Shown: positions 35,701 to 46,613, counted from the first letter of the stretch. The stretch: DNA of 64,000 nt from Astrocystis sublimbata (GCA_022453515.1 JAJNNY010000008.1:620001-684000), one strand, 5' to 3'. Numbers and translations: made by a program. The notes: generated by a model from the letters alone, not told the origin.

Positions 35701-36017
35701 CAGAACCATCTCTCAAGCATCCATCGACCATATAGATATCTCTTGCGTCGCAGTCATACGGCCGCAAACCTGGCCTTTTGGTGCAGCACCATCTGATTTG
35801 CCTGCATAATACGTGAACCTTAAGGTGTAAGAGTCATTCCCTATGTGCAATGCCTCACAAGCACCAACTTTCCCAAGTATATAAGGCACCCATCCTGGCC
35901 ATCGAGTCCATTATTGACACTTCTTTGTTATCCGTCCATTTTTCCAACTTACCCAGGCACCTACCTACTTACACACATACACACACACACACACACACAC
36001 TATTCGCCGAAAGCAAG
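32733..36017. other. Long gene-poor region, including the RRM gene's upstream region
   Basis: About 3.3 kb. The left 1.4 kb (to about 34150) is the likely promoter and long pyrimidine-rich (on the minus strand) leader of the RNA-binding protein gene. Open frames there (33356-34156, minus) look like untranslated CT-rich DNA rather than protein. From 34500 to 35800 the sequence is AT-rich with nothing recognizable. A (CA)n tract at 35979-36000 closes the region. Confidence 0.4.
35979..36000. repeat. (CA)n microsatellite
   Basis: Eleven AC units about 18 bp before the possible small membrane protein start. If that gene is real, the tract lies in its 5' leader. Confidence 0.9.
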
Positions 36018-36281
36018 ATGTCTTACAATATATTTCCCATCCCACAGAGAGGGCCAATACTGCCTGTGTTCGCGTCACCAGTCAAAGAAGGCGAACAGAA
36101 AGACCAATCACCTAAGCCAGGCACAACTATGGCTACTCCCAGTACAGTCTACTTCGTCGTAGCCTGCTTTCTTCTTATGTACCTGGTGGTTAATTGCCCC
36201 CTGCCTACACTGCCCGACTTCGCACCTCGCCCACCGAGCAATGGGTCTTGGCCATACTCAGTACTAGGTAATTGGCTCTGA
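36018..36281 (+). CDS. Possible small single-pass membrane protein, unknown function
   Basis: A single reading frame of 87 residues starting MSYNIFPIPQRG. A polar Lys/Glu/Pro segment is followed by one hydrophobic helix (TVYFVVACFLLMYLVVN, about residues 45-61) and a Pro-rich tail ending NGSWPYSVLGNWL. A TATA-like TATATAAGG lies 140 bp upstream, and the start has A at -3. I recognise no family. The whole could be a small tail-anchored or secreted protein, a first exon, or chance. Evidence is limited to frame, start context and hydrophobic pattern. Confidence 0.4.
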   Translation: MSYNIFPIPQRGPILPVFASPVKEGEQKDQSPKPGTTMATPSTVYFVVACFLLMYLVVNCPLPTLPDFAPRPPSNGSWPYSVLGNWL

Positions 36282-37354
36282 TTAGTGCACATCTACTCAG
36301 GGACAACGGCCTGCCTCAGCAATATTGGCTGTTGCCAGGACACTCGAACCGGTGGGTTGCAAATCCTCGACGTTGCGCAAAGATGCAGACTCCTTTGCAT
36401 GTGTGGCCTGACCTTTCTATCTATATAGTATGCGGGGCACTCTAGCTATCATAGGATTCAACCTTGAAGGTTCGCACTTCCTCCTGGTTGCACAATATCA
36501 GAGTTTCGGGTGTGCATCTATATAGTATGTCATCCCATATGCAAATTTCCCTGTTGACAGCTTTGAATTTGCCCAGCATTACATTATATGAGGCGAATTT
36601 CACACACATTAGCACTATCATTATTGTTTACGCCATTTCTTTCGCAATCTCTTGCCTGGCATCCCAAACCTCTGATTTTTCAACGTCAGAAACATCAAAG
36701 AACTTCCTACAATGGCAACTATGACCTACGTTCCTGACTTTGGAGTTTAGATCTGGGTACCTTAAATAAAGTCCCCTTTGAAGGTCACCTCGGAGCTTCA
36801 CGCAATCTTTCATATCGGATGTTTTTGGTCGAAATTTCAAATTAGGATTAAACGAAGGCAGACCAAGGAGGTTGGCGGCTCAGGAATGTCGCATGGTTAG
36901 GAGGAATTTTCAACTAATTGAAAAAAAAAAAGGAAAAGAGAAAGGAAGAAAGGGGGGAAACACATCATGGGAGACATATAACGCACTATGGATCATGCAG
37001 ACCAGCTTTTCAATGGACTATCGATGGAAACCAAATCACCATAATTTTCAATATATATATGCTTCCCTCGAAACGCTTCATGTGAGTTTTGTTGCCTGCC
37101 AAGTCTTAGCACTAAGTACTGAAATTGCTCCGTATCCGTAGATTATACACGTGGTCCTTGGTACGTCTGTACTTAGGTACGTCATGTAGGCTTACAGTGT
37201 GAGCACTGTGATATGGTCGATCAACACTGTAGACACTTTCGGCCCAACCCGGGGTCGGAAATATTTACCTCGATTCGGCCGGCCGGCTGCACGCTTCGCA
37301 ACAGCTGCCCCAAGCTACACGAGCCAATTCAGACAGCAATTGAAAGCCGACACC
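36282..37354. other. AT-rich intergenic DNA before MIC19
   Basis: About 1 kb, strongly AT-rich to about 37130, with an A/G-only stretch at 36919-36960. A minus-strand segment near 36330-36350 resembled a tRNA T-loop but does not fold. The right end is the MIC19 promoter and leader. Confidence 0.45.
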
Positions 37355-38032
37355 ATGGGCTCCAGCTCGTCCAAGCCCGCCGGGGACCACACGTGGAAGG
37401 CGTAAGTGGCAATCTTCATCTTGAGCCTTTCGTATCGCACCGCACCGCACCGCGCAGCGCAGCGCCCGCTGACCTCGGCACCTGGTCCGTCTTCTAGGTC
37501 GTCCCCCGTAGGCGTCTCCCAAGATGTCGTCGATACTCTACACTCCAACCGCGAGGTAAGCGCTCGCTCGTGGCAGCACTCCAGGCCTCGATTCGCGATC
37601 CACAGAGCCCAAGGAAAGCACCACCCGGCTGACGTATCCTAACTCAAACAGTCGGATTTCTCTCGCGCGCAAAACCTCGACCTAGCCATACAGGCCCGCG
37701 TCACCGAAGAACTGAAAAAGCTGTCCAAGGAGGAGGCAAGCACGCTCAAGAGTACGCTGGAGAAGGCGTCTGACGTGATCGACAAAGAATCCGCCGAGGC
37801 CCAGGGCGACAGGAAGACGGTGTCGGCCGAGGTGGAGGCTCTGCGCGCGCGCCTGGATAAGAGGAAACAGCTCCGACCCATCCCCGAGAGCGTCGATAAG
37901 GCCCGTGGCGAAGTTGTCCGATGCCTGCTGGAGAACGACCGCCGGCCGTTGAACTGCTGGGAGGAGGTCCAGGCGTTCAAGGAGGAGGTGCGCAGGCTGG
38001 AGAAGAGCTGGGTGGACAAGGTTGTGCGATGA
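37355..38032 (+). CDS. MIC19: MICOS complex subunit Mic19
   Basis: Peripheral inner-membrane subunit of MICOS, which holds cristae junctions together with Mic60. Three exons (37355-37401, 37498-37555, 37652-38032) give 161 residues. The short first exon supplies MGSSSSKPAGDHTWKA, with Gly2 and Ser6 fitting an N-myristoylation signal known from this family. Exon 2 gives SSPVGVSQDVVDTLHSNRE. A predicted coiled coil follows (ARVTEELKKLSKEEASTL, about residues 55-105). The C-terminal CHCH-like helix pair carries VRCLLENDRRPLNCWEEV, with two cysteines spaced by ten residues, as in fungal Mic19. Splice sites are GTAAGT...TCTAG and GTAAGC...AACAG. Converges with TYW3 (380 bp between stops). Confidence 0.9.
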
Positions 38033-38411
38033 GCCGTGTTGGAGAAATGACAGATGCGATGGCTCGAACATACCAATCATCTCGGTCGCCCTGGTACATC
38101 ACCATGTGAACCGGACTTTGACAGACCGGCCGAGGACGTTCGCGAGAGCCCGGGGCCCGGACACTTTGGCTCAGGTCGGATAGGGAATGAACTTTGCGAC
38201 GGTTCGGGATACCGAAAACCCTAAGGTTAGACTGGCGGTATATCACTCAACTGAGGAGCAGGGCGCATGGCGAAAATCCTCGAAACCCCTATTGTAACAT
38301 TATCGCATAGAGCGCCGAGAGTAAAAGGCTCAGCTGTATAGACGATGCATTTTTTTCACTATGTGCCCACCCCACACTTGAGTATTTCACTGTGTTGTAG
38401 AGATTTCAGAA
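38033..38411. other. Convergent 3' flanks of MIC19 and TYW3
   Basis: 379 bp between stop codons with no gene. AT content rises near 38280-38400, as expected for poly(A) regions. Confidence 0.5.
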
Positions 38412-39526
38412 TCATGTAAAAGCTGTGTTCATAGAGACATCTAGGTCTACGCCACCACTGGCCGTCCCCGTCTTCGCCTCCTTCTGGCCCTGGCATTGCA
38501 GCTCAAGTTCAGCTTTACGCCGCAGTCCCTCAGCCCTCTTTCTCTCGCGCCTCGCCTGCGCATCTTCCCATTCGGTGCCATCCTCCTTTTTCTTGCTCGG
38601 CGGGTGACTCGCCGCCAAGACCGCCGTGCGGAACCTCTCGATACGCTTCTTATTCTCCTCGAACCTCTCGTTCGCGATATCTAGGAGGCTGCGCAGATAT
38701 TCATCAGATACCATGCACTTTGTGACGCCGTCCTCTTGCACCCCGATCAAAGATTCGAACGAGAGCCCCATCGACCGCAATGCCACCATGGGTGTCACTG
38801 GTTCGGCCGTTGTCGACGTGAGATTGATAGCACCACTCTCGCGGAACCCAGCTTGCAGACCAGCGCGGAGCATGAGCTGGGCGTGCTCCAGCGATGCCGC
38901 AAGGACGTGTAGTATCTAAACGACATTGGTATCAGCACAAAACCTAGAATGTTTCCCGAGCTATTCCATTACATGTCAGATCGAGGGAGAAGAAACCGAG
39001 GAGAAGTTACCATTGGCTCAAATTTGAAGTGAATCAGTCTCATGTCCTTGAAAGACGTTCCGGCAACACTATTTCCCTCTTTTTCTTTCTCAGGACTACC
39101 CAGTCCCAGCAAACTCCTCATATCAATGCCCTCCACAATCTCACACACTGGGTCATGAGAGACAAACAGCCAAGCACCGCCTCCCCCCTTACCACCCACA
39201 GCAGCAAGGGTAGCAGGCCGCGCAGCATCACCCGCCGCATCTTCATCTCCATCTCCGTCCCCGTTCTCACCCAGCCCAGCACCACCAGCGTGTGCAGCCT
39301 TTCGGCCCTCGACAAATACGCTCACGCGCCCGGCGCAGCTGCTAGTCGTCACAAAGCCATCCAAGGCATTGATATCCTGTATTAGATCACGAATTCCAGC
39401 ATCTACAGACCCCTTGGGCGAGGCGTCGCTGTAGTCGGCGTCCGGGACTGCGAGCTGCTCGATGATGCGCTCCTTCTTGCGGGAGAAGTGGGCAGGAGGC
39501 GGTGGGAGTGGCTGTAGATTTCTCAT
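38412..39526 (-). CDS. TYW3: tRNA wybutosine-synthesizing protein 3 (Tyw3)
   Basis: Methyltransferase that N4-methylates the wybutosine precursor (yW-86 to yW-72) at position 37 of tRNA-Phe. Two exons (39526-39011 and 38915-38412) join in phase 0 to 339 residues. The family signature is clear: FSRKKERIIEQLAVPDADYSD, SPKGSVDAGIRDLIQDIN, FVTTSSCAGRVSVFVEG, then AWLFVSHDPV, MRLIHFKFEPM, ILHVLAASLEHAQLML, AGLQAGFRESGAINL and PMVALRSMGLSFESLIG. The C-terminus adds a Lys/Glu-rich tail. A low-complexity Gly/Asp insert (GENGDGDGDEDAAGDAA) sits between the first blocks, a common fungal addition. Start 39526 is the first ATG in frame. The intron is GTAACT...TTTAG, 95 bp, with a slightly unusual donor. 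Confidence 0.93.
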
Positions 39527-40505
39527 TCCGTTGTATCTATTTGGTCTAACACACGAGGATATCTGATGAGCTTGGAGTGGCAATGAGACTGGGACTGGAC
39601 GCTTTCACGGCGAGGAATATGAATGGGTGTATAGTCGGGTGGGGCGTATGTAGTACCAGTGATGGGTGTGAGAACCGGTCCCTAGTGGCTACTTAGTAGG
39701 TAGTGTTTTACCTTTCATTCAGATGGCTCGGGGCGAAAATTTATGTATGTCCTCGTTTACATTGCGACTGCCACGGATACTATATGTTCTTGATGCTGGA
39801 ATGACAGTGCTATTTATTGTATTCGGAGTGGTAGTATTGTAGGTGCGTCCCTTGCCCATGTAAGTTTGGCTGTCCCCACACCTTCGGATGCACGATTTCG
39901 ACAGCTACTACTTACCTTACTACCTAGGGTCATGGTAGCGCAGAAGTACTGTGTTAATTCAAATCCCATCGATCGTACTAAATGTTACCATTATGGGGAT
40001 AACAACGACATTACCAACAATCTGGCCGGCACCGCTGTGCACTGGTTCCTAAGTTGATCAAATTGAGTACGAAGGCATATGTAGTCAGTCAATATGTGAT
40101 CACGATAAAGCCGAGATCCAACTACGACATTATGGGAAGATCTTCGATTCATGTCGTCTCTGCTTGTAGCCATCTAAACGAAAGACTAGCATCTAGACTG
40201 ATCGTTCCCTAACTTACTGCGCTAGATCGGTCGAGTCGTACGCGAGTATCCCAGCGTCGAATGTCCCTCCCGCCCGTCAGATTATCTCTCCAATAACATA
40301 TAAAAGGGTATCATGTCCGGACCAATCCGTATAACGCCTCGATCAAAGGAAGCCTGCCCACGGGAGGAGATGGACAGCCTCGCGGTGTTCACCACTGGTA
40401 TATCATACACCGCAGGTATGTGAGCATGAGCTGGTCCATTCCGTGACACAGTCCGTGAATCGTCGAGGACACCGGCATAACGGAGGTCGCTAGGACATGG
40501 CCAGC
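39527..40505. other. Intergenic between TYW3 and eIF1
   Basis: About 980 bp: TYW3 promoter on the left and eIF1 3' flank on the right. No gene seen; AT-rich around 39700-40200. Confidence 0.5.
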
Positions 40506-41265
40506 TTAGAAACCGTGGACCTTGATGGTCTTCGGGTCAAGCTCGAGACCATCGACCTTGTCGACGAGGAACTGCTGCACATCGTTACGCTGATCACCCT
40601 GGAGCTGAATCACTTCGCCCATTTCAGAGTCGTTGACGATGGTGCCATTGCAGGCTGTACGGGAGAGGATCGTTAGCCACACTGAAGCTTGAGATGGGCC
40701 GATTAGGCCAAGTGAAAGAGCTTACCAAACTTCTTCTTGATGACCTTAAGAATCTTCTTGCGATCGAATTTCTTAGGCAAACCCTGAACGGTGGTCAGGG
40801 TCTTGCGTCCATTTCGCTCTGGTGGTAGAAGGCGGATGTTAGCTTTACTAGCGAACTGCGCATTGCCCAGTGCACGTGGGGGGTATCGTGTGACACGGGG
40901 TGAATTGTCATGATAAGCGACGACGACGACAACAAGATGCGCAGCTATGATCGAAGACCGTATGGAGGACGAGCGAGGGCAACACGTACGTTGGATACGA
41001 ATATGGATGTAATTCTGTGCCTGCTTGGATTCGCCAGGCGTTTCGTCGGCTTCGGCGAAGGGGTCTACGACGAGAAATGAATTAGCACCTGATACGGCTA
41101 GTGAACAGCCAATGGAGGGGTAACGAGGCGGCGCGGATGCGATCACAACAAGTAGCGGCGGCGACAAGCCCAGAAAAGCGACCGTATCGCAGCATCGGCA
41201 GCACGCGCAGAGCATGGGTAGTGGTGAGCAGCCATACCGTAAGACTTGAGATTTTCGATGGACAT
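40506..41265 (-). CDS. SUI1: Translation initiation factor eIF1 (SUI1)
   Basis: eIF1 binds the 40S subunit near the P site and enforces AUG selection. Four exons (41265-41238, 41064-40990, 40818-40726, 40654-40506) sum to 345 nt and give 114 residues, a usual size. The protein begins MSIENLKSYDPFAEADET and continues NYIHIRIQQRNGRKTLTTVQ (the SUI1 core strand-loop), GLPKKFDRKKILKVIKKKF, ACNGTIVNDSEMGEVIQLQG and DQRNDVQQFLVD, ending TIKVHGF. All donors are canonical: GTATGG, GTACGT and GTAAGC. The start codon has TTT at -3 to -1, a poor context that in other eukaryotes makes eIF1 mRNA autoregulated. Head to head with FRS1, 1.3 kb apart. Confidence 0.97.
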
Positions 41266-42575
41266 AAACTCGAGTTTTCCTGGGAACCTGGGGAAAAGGG
41301 TTTATTGGGTAAAAGAAGCGGAAAGAAGCGACCGACAGGTGTCTCGCTGGGCTGGACTGGTGATTGAAGGTGGTTGTTGTGTCTGTGCGATAGCTAGAGA
41401 CGAGAATACTGAGATAGTTATCGACGTACAGAAAGCGGGATACGGAGGGTGAACGTAGTGTGACGATGTTGGTGTGTTGGATTTAAGTTTGGAAGGGGAA
41501 GCGGAGTGTGACTGGGAGAGGGCCTTTTGTAGGCTGTAGGCTCGGAGGGATCGCGCAACAGGCTCGACAGGCTCGATCGACAGGCTCGACAGGCAAGAGC
41601 CACCACCCGTCCACCCCACCAACCTGAAGTCGGTAAGGTCCCCCCAGACGTATGTACTGAGTACCTGCCCAGTCACCATGCTAATGTGCGAGTGGGTGTG
41701 CAGGTGGGTGGGCAAGTGGCGGGCTTGCAGGTGGCAGCACAGTATCAGGTATGCCCAAAGTCCAAAACAGGTAGGTACCTAGGTACCTATCTAGGTACAT
41801 GCCTGGTGGCTGAGGCTAGACATACATCATGTCTCTCAGGTACCCTGCGCGGAGTGAATGTGAATATGATTTGCTTACCTAGCTGGGTAATATATCGCAT
41901 ATATAATAATTACCGAACTGATTTTATAATCAGACAATACATAAACGAATAGTATAATTACCTACATACGTAACCTGTACGTGTACTTAGTAATTACCTA
42001 GATAAAATGCCCAAGTACCTAGACCTAGCTATCGCCTCCCAACCTTGCCTTGAGACAGGGACCCCAATAAAGGTACAGCCTCAGGGGCGGAACGTTACCT
42101 GCAATTGGGGGCATTCGAGGGCATTCAGCAAGCTTGGACAGGGTTGGCTTGGCGTGACGGACAAATAGTGGAGCGGCTGACCCACACTAGACCGCCCAAG
42201 AGCAATTAACTTGAATGAGAGGGGGGCGAGGAGGGGCAACAATGCACAGTGGAATTGGAAAATCACATCAAAATGGGCAGCTGCTGATCTCAGGTGATCT
42301 GATCTGCCTGAGGCTCATGTCAGCTCGTGCTCCAGGGTAGCACTGCTCGATAAGGTGCGAGGACGGAGAGCGGTACCTAGGTACCTCCCGACAATCCACA
42401 TGGGCATGGTGGGGGCGGGGCCTGAACTCTGCCCGCCTGTACCTGACATGCCGCCTGACTGACTGACTGTGCCGTGCTTTTTGTATGTAGAGCTCTGAAG
42501 CGGTGCCGGCAAGCATTGTGCATCGTGACTCAAATTGACTGCAAAGTACCACTTTCACTTTCACATATCGCCAAC
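41266..42575. promoter_or_regulatory. Divergent region between eIF1 and FRS1
   Basis: 1.3 kb upstream of two translation genes. It contains two perfect GGTACCTAGGTACC palindromes (41774-41787 and 42372-42385), a cluster of AGGCTCGACAGG repeats at 41560-41600, and an AT-rich core at 41880-42000. No gene seen. Confidence 0.55.
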
Positions 42576-44559
42576 ATGCCCACAATAGGCGTCCACAAGG
42601 ACGAGTTCTTCGAGGCGCTGGGCCAGCGGTTCACCACCGACGAGTTCCAGACCCTCTGCTTCGACTTCGGCATCGAGCTCGACGAGGACACCGAAGATGA
42701 CCCTACACGCCCTCCCGACGAGAAGCCGGAGCTCAAGATCGAAGTGCCGGCCAACAGAAGCGATCTTCTGTGCTTCGAGGGCCTCGCCCGCAGCTTGAAC
42801 ATCTTCCGCGGCAAGGAGCCCACGCCGACATTCAAGGTGCTCGACGTACCCGAAGACCGCATGCACACCATCACCGTGGCTAAAGAGACGGCCGCCATAC
42901 GGCCCTTCGTTTCGGGTGCTGTTCTGCGCGGCGTCAAGTTCACCCAGGCTTCGTACGATTCCTTCATCGGTCTTCAAGATAAACTCCACCAGAACCTAGC
43001 ACGCCAAAGAACCCTAGTTGCCATAGGAACCCATGATCTTGATACCTTACAAGGGCCTTTTACCTACGAAGCCCGCGCGCCCAAGGATATCCGATTCGCT
43101 CCTCTGAACCAGCAGAAGGAGATGGACGGCAACGAACTCATGGCTCACTTGGAAAGCGGCAAGTTGCCCCGGCTATCTGTGTCCGTAGCTGTCAAAATGC
43201 TTACTGTTCGACATAGACAAGCATCTCGGCCGATACCTCCACATTATCCGCGATGCGCCTCGCTACCCAGTCATCTACGACTCGAAAGGAGTTGTTTGCT
43301 CCCTACCTCCCATCATCAACGGTGACCACTCGAAGATTACCCTGAACACAACGAACATCTTCATCGAGCTGACGGCCACCGACCGAACCAAGCTGGAGAT
43401 CATCTGCAATGCCATGGTGACAATGTTTGCGCAGTACTGCTCGGAGCCCTTCACAGTCGAGCCCGTACTCATCAAGGAAGCCGATGGCACAAAGAGAGTC
43501 ACCCCTAATCTGGAGCCGATCAAAATGGAGGTCGACGTGGACTATATCAACGGATGCTGCGGGCTTGATCTTTCCGCAGATGCTATCTGCAAACTTTTAG
43601 AGAAAATGGCCTACTCGTCTCGTCCTCTAGGGTCTAGCATTGAAGTTTTCGTTCCACCCACACGGCCAGATGTATTGCACGCTTGCGATGTGGTAAGGTT
43701 GAAGACTTGAAAATTCCACCGAGTGAGCGACACTGACTGAACCAAAAAAAACATTAGATGGAAGATGTGGCCATAGCTTACGGCTTCAACAAACTGCCTC
43801 GTACGTCAGCATATCAATCTACCACTGTTGCTAAAGCTTTACCGATAAATAAACTTGGGGATATTGTGCGCGGCGAGTGCGCAGCGGCTGGTTGGCATGA
43901 AGTTATGCCACTCATTCTGTGCTCCCACGACGAGAATTTCGCCTGGATGAATAGAAAAGACGATGGCACCACGGCTGTGAAGCTTGCGAACCCTAAGTCA
44001 GTTGAGTATCAGGTCGTCCGCACATCACTCTTACCCGGCCTTTTGAAAACCATACGCGACAATAACCATGTGCGGCTTCCTTTGAAGATTTTCGAGAGTG
44101 CGGATGTCTCACTGAAGGACGAGAAACTAGAACGTCGGGTAAGCAGCACTATGGGTTTCCGTTACGATATCATCTACTAAGAAAATCAATAGGCTCGGAA
44201 CGAGAGACGCTGGGCTGTAGCGTACAGTGACAAAAGAAGCGGCTTCGAAATGGTCCACGGACTTTTGGACAGAATCATGCTCATGCTTCGCGTAACCGAC
44301 TACTACCTCGAGGAGATTTCCGAGCCGACCTTTTTTCCGGGACGCGCAGCTGGCGTGTACCTTGGGAAGAGAGGAGAAGGTCGTCGTATCGGCGAGCTTG
44401 GCGTCATCCATCCCGAGGTAATAGAAAAATTTGAGATCAGGTTAGTGATTACACCACCATATTGTGTTTATTATATACACTGCAGAACGAAATTCTTACT
44501 CAATGATTCTCAGGTATCCTGTGAGCGCTCTCGAGCTCAATCTAGCGGTCCTCTTATAG
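42576..44559 (+). CDS. FRS1: Cytosolic phenylalanyl-tRNA synthetase beta subunit
   Basis: Beta chain of the alpha2-beta2 enzyme that charges tRNA-Phe. Five exons (42576-43158, 43217-43692, 43758-44138, 44193-44440, 44514-44559) join in frame to 577 residues. Seen: MPTIGVHKDEFFEALGQRFT, KIEVPANRSDLLCFEGLARS (B1 region), VAIGTHDLDTLQGPFTYEA, LGRYLHIIRDAPRYPVIYDS, EVFVPPTRPDVLHACDVMED, VAIAYGFNKLPRT (B5), and a C-half (PLKIFESADVSLKDEK, FEMVHGLLDRIMLML, RRIGELGVIHPEVIEKFEIR) ending YPVSALELNLAVLL. Intron 1 uses a GC donor (GCAAGT at 43159) with a TAG acceptor at 43216. Without it the frame fails, so this is a GC-AG intron rather than a mutation. A run of eight A residues precedes the intron 2 acceptor. 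Start has A at -3. Confidence 0.95.
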
Positions 44560-45125
44560 TAGTTGTGACAAGGAGCGCCTTTAGGAACATCTAGGTCAAG
44601 CAAACTTCGAATTACCTAGGTAGCTTAAGATCGACAAGAATAGAACGAATCTATATGCTGAAATTCAGAGAAATCTTATCGACTTTCGTATTCCATCCGT
44701 AAATAAATTGGTAATTGTTGTAGTCCTGTGATTAACAGATAGTGTTTTTAAGTTATAATCATAGATTGAACATTGGGGGCAATGAAAGATGACTATCCCC
44801 ACATACATTCGCCCGCCTAGAATACCTAGTAGTCATTAAATCCTGCTCCCGCATGATTGGTATGCATTATATTGGAATGGGCTGATGCAGTGGTGGGAAT
44901 GAAGGTACATACAACCTTATGCTTGCTTGGGTGCTCTAGGTAGAAGCAAACCTTAGTGAGTGGTGGCAGCTGGGGACGGACACATTATGTAGTGGGTCGG
45001 CCTTTTAGCATCACCCTCTGTCAAGTCCGTGTTGTTCGTTGTTGTGCCTGATCCGAGAAAACATACAGACATCTGTCAAATCGCGACGCTCATCCCTATC
45101 GCTTCGGAATGAACGCGAGGGCTCA
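44560..45125. other. Intergenic between FRS1 and TRM44
   Basis: 566 bp, AT-rich to about 44800, holding the FRS1 3' end and TRM44 promoter. In-frame codons before 45126 lack an ATG, so no N-terminal extension is supported. Confidence 0.5.
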
Positions 45126-46613
45126 ATGAGTTCGGAGCCGGAGCCGTTTGCGGAAGGCTCTCCAAGCCTTGTTCGAGATGCGTCAGGGGCTACGTGGACC
45201 CCGTTGTTCCAGAAGAAGTGCTCGTTTGACTCAAACGACTTCTTCAAGGTTATGAACAATCTCATCCGCAATCCAAACATTAATTCGTCTTGGCTTTTCC
45301 GCGCAGACATCTTGGTTGAGCAGGACTTGGCGGAGGGCCCCCAGGATGTGGACACCGATGCGACAACCCCCAACCCCATCCTCATTCAGTTCGACGGGTT
45401 CCAACTGGATAGACTGCTCGTTCGAAGGCTGATTCCGCGGGACCCCAAAAGAGATCGGCCGTTGGACCAAACATGTTTGAGCTATCATAGCGATGGGTCA
45501 GCTGAACCGGGAACGCCGTCCTCCTCTATGGTGGTCTATAAGCCTCACGTCTCCTCGCACGCCGATGTGCCATTCTACCACCCCAAGGTGAATGCACTCG
45601 CGTTTCTCCACCAGTGGAATCCCACGGCTAGTGAAAGCACTGTTTCGATACACTATCAATTTTTTGACGACTACGGTCCGGCCGAGAAGCTGGTAAGGAC
45701 CGCTCTCCATCTGGTATCGACCTTGCATAAGCACGGCGAGGGTGCGAAGCGGGGCTACGTGAAGCGCGTCCATCATGATACTATCATTCCTCAAGCCGTT
45801 GTGCAGTCTACCTACACGAGGCTGAAGAACAAGTATGCAAGAAGACTGATCGAGGGATGGGTCGAGGTCACAGACCCTACAAAGCACTGTTTCGAGGACT
45901 TGGGCATCGCAGCATTCCTGATCGAGCTATGGAATCAGATGTATCGCGACTCCCCTTTCCCAGGCTTTATAGATATAGGCTGTGGGAATGGCTTGCTGGT
46001 GTACATTTTGCGACAAGAGGGATATGCAGGATGGGGCTTCGATGCCCGAAGACGCAAGTCTTGGGACATTTTCAGCGATAAGATGGACCCAACGTCCGAG
46101 GTCGAGGTGAATGACAGCCTCCGTCAACTTGTTCTTCTCCCAAAGATTCTACAAAATGAGAAGCAGCATGATGCCGAGCTTGCCCAGCGACTACACGACG
46201 GCCATTTCCCCAAAGGAACTTTTATCATTTCCAACCATGCAGACGAGCTCACGCCTTGGACGCCCATTCTTGCCACCATATCAGAATGCCCATTTATCAT
46301 GATACCATGCTGCAGCCACGATCTATCGGGTGCCCGCTTCAGGGCGCCTGCACCCAAGGAGAAGGATAAGTCTCCATCGGCGTACTCGTCGCTTGTGGAA
46401 TGGGTGAAGAAAATCGCCCACGACTGTGGCTGGGCGATCGAAACAGAGATGTTGAGAATCCCAAGCACAAGGAATACTGGACTTATAGGAAGACACCGCA
46501 TGAAAAACCATGAAGATGCTGATATTCCGGCTATCCTGAGTCAATACGGTGGCACCAGCGGGTATGCAGACAATGCCATCAAGCTCATGAAGACAGCTCC
46601 ACGAGGTCATTAG
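45126..46613 (+). CDS. TRM44: tRNA (uracil-2'-O)-methyltransferase Trm44
   Basis: SAM-dependent enzyme that makes 2'-O-methyluridine at position 44 of tRNA-Ser. Single exon, 495 residues from MSSEPEPF. The methyltransferase core is visible: FIDIGCGNGLLVYILRQEGY (motif I, about residues 280-300), then GWGFDARRRKSWDIF, the typical Trm44 motif, SNHADELTPWTPILA, and FIMIPCCSHDLSGARFRAP. RRLIEGWVEVTDPTKHCFED precedes the core and LIGRHRMK lies near the end. The upstream third (DDYGPAEKLVRTALHLVSTL, GYVKRVHHDTIIPQ) is also family-like. It is one of only two intact long single-exon genes here besides the transposase. Tandem with SEC21. Confidence 0.93.
   Translation: MSSEPEPFAEGSPSLVRDASGATWTPLFQKKCSFDSNDFFKVMNNLIRNPNINSSWLFRADILVEQDLAEGPQDVDTDATTPNPILIQFDGFQLDRLLVRRLIPRDPKRDRPLDQTCLSYHSDGSAEPGTPSSSMVVYKPHVSSHADVPFYHPKVNALAFLHQWNPTASESTVSIHYQFFDDYGPAEKLVRTALHLVSTLHKHGEGAKRGYVKRVHHDTIIPQAVVQSTYTRLKNKYARRLIEGWVEVTDPTKHCFEDLGIAAFLIELWNQMYRDSPFPGFIDIGCGNGLLVYILRQEGYAGWGFDARRRKSWDIFSDKMDPTSEVEVNDSLRQLVLLPKILQNEKQHDAELAQRLHDGHFPKGTFIISNHADELTPWTPILATISECPFIMIPCCSHDLSGARFRAPAPKEKDKSPSAYSSLVEWVKKIAHDCGWAIETEMLRIPSTRNTGLIGRHRMKNHEDADIPAILSQYGGTSGYADNAIKLMKTAPRGH

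Noticed and set aside
36330..36380. tRNA-like T-loop (GGTTCGAGT on the minus strand)
   Set aside because: The flanking bases do not form a 5-bp stem, and no acceptor or anticodon arm is found at the right spacing.
43141..43325. Apparent frameshift or truncation in FRS1
   Set aside because: Explained by a GC-AG intron that restores the conserved frame exactly.
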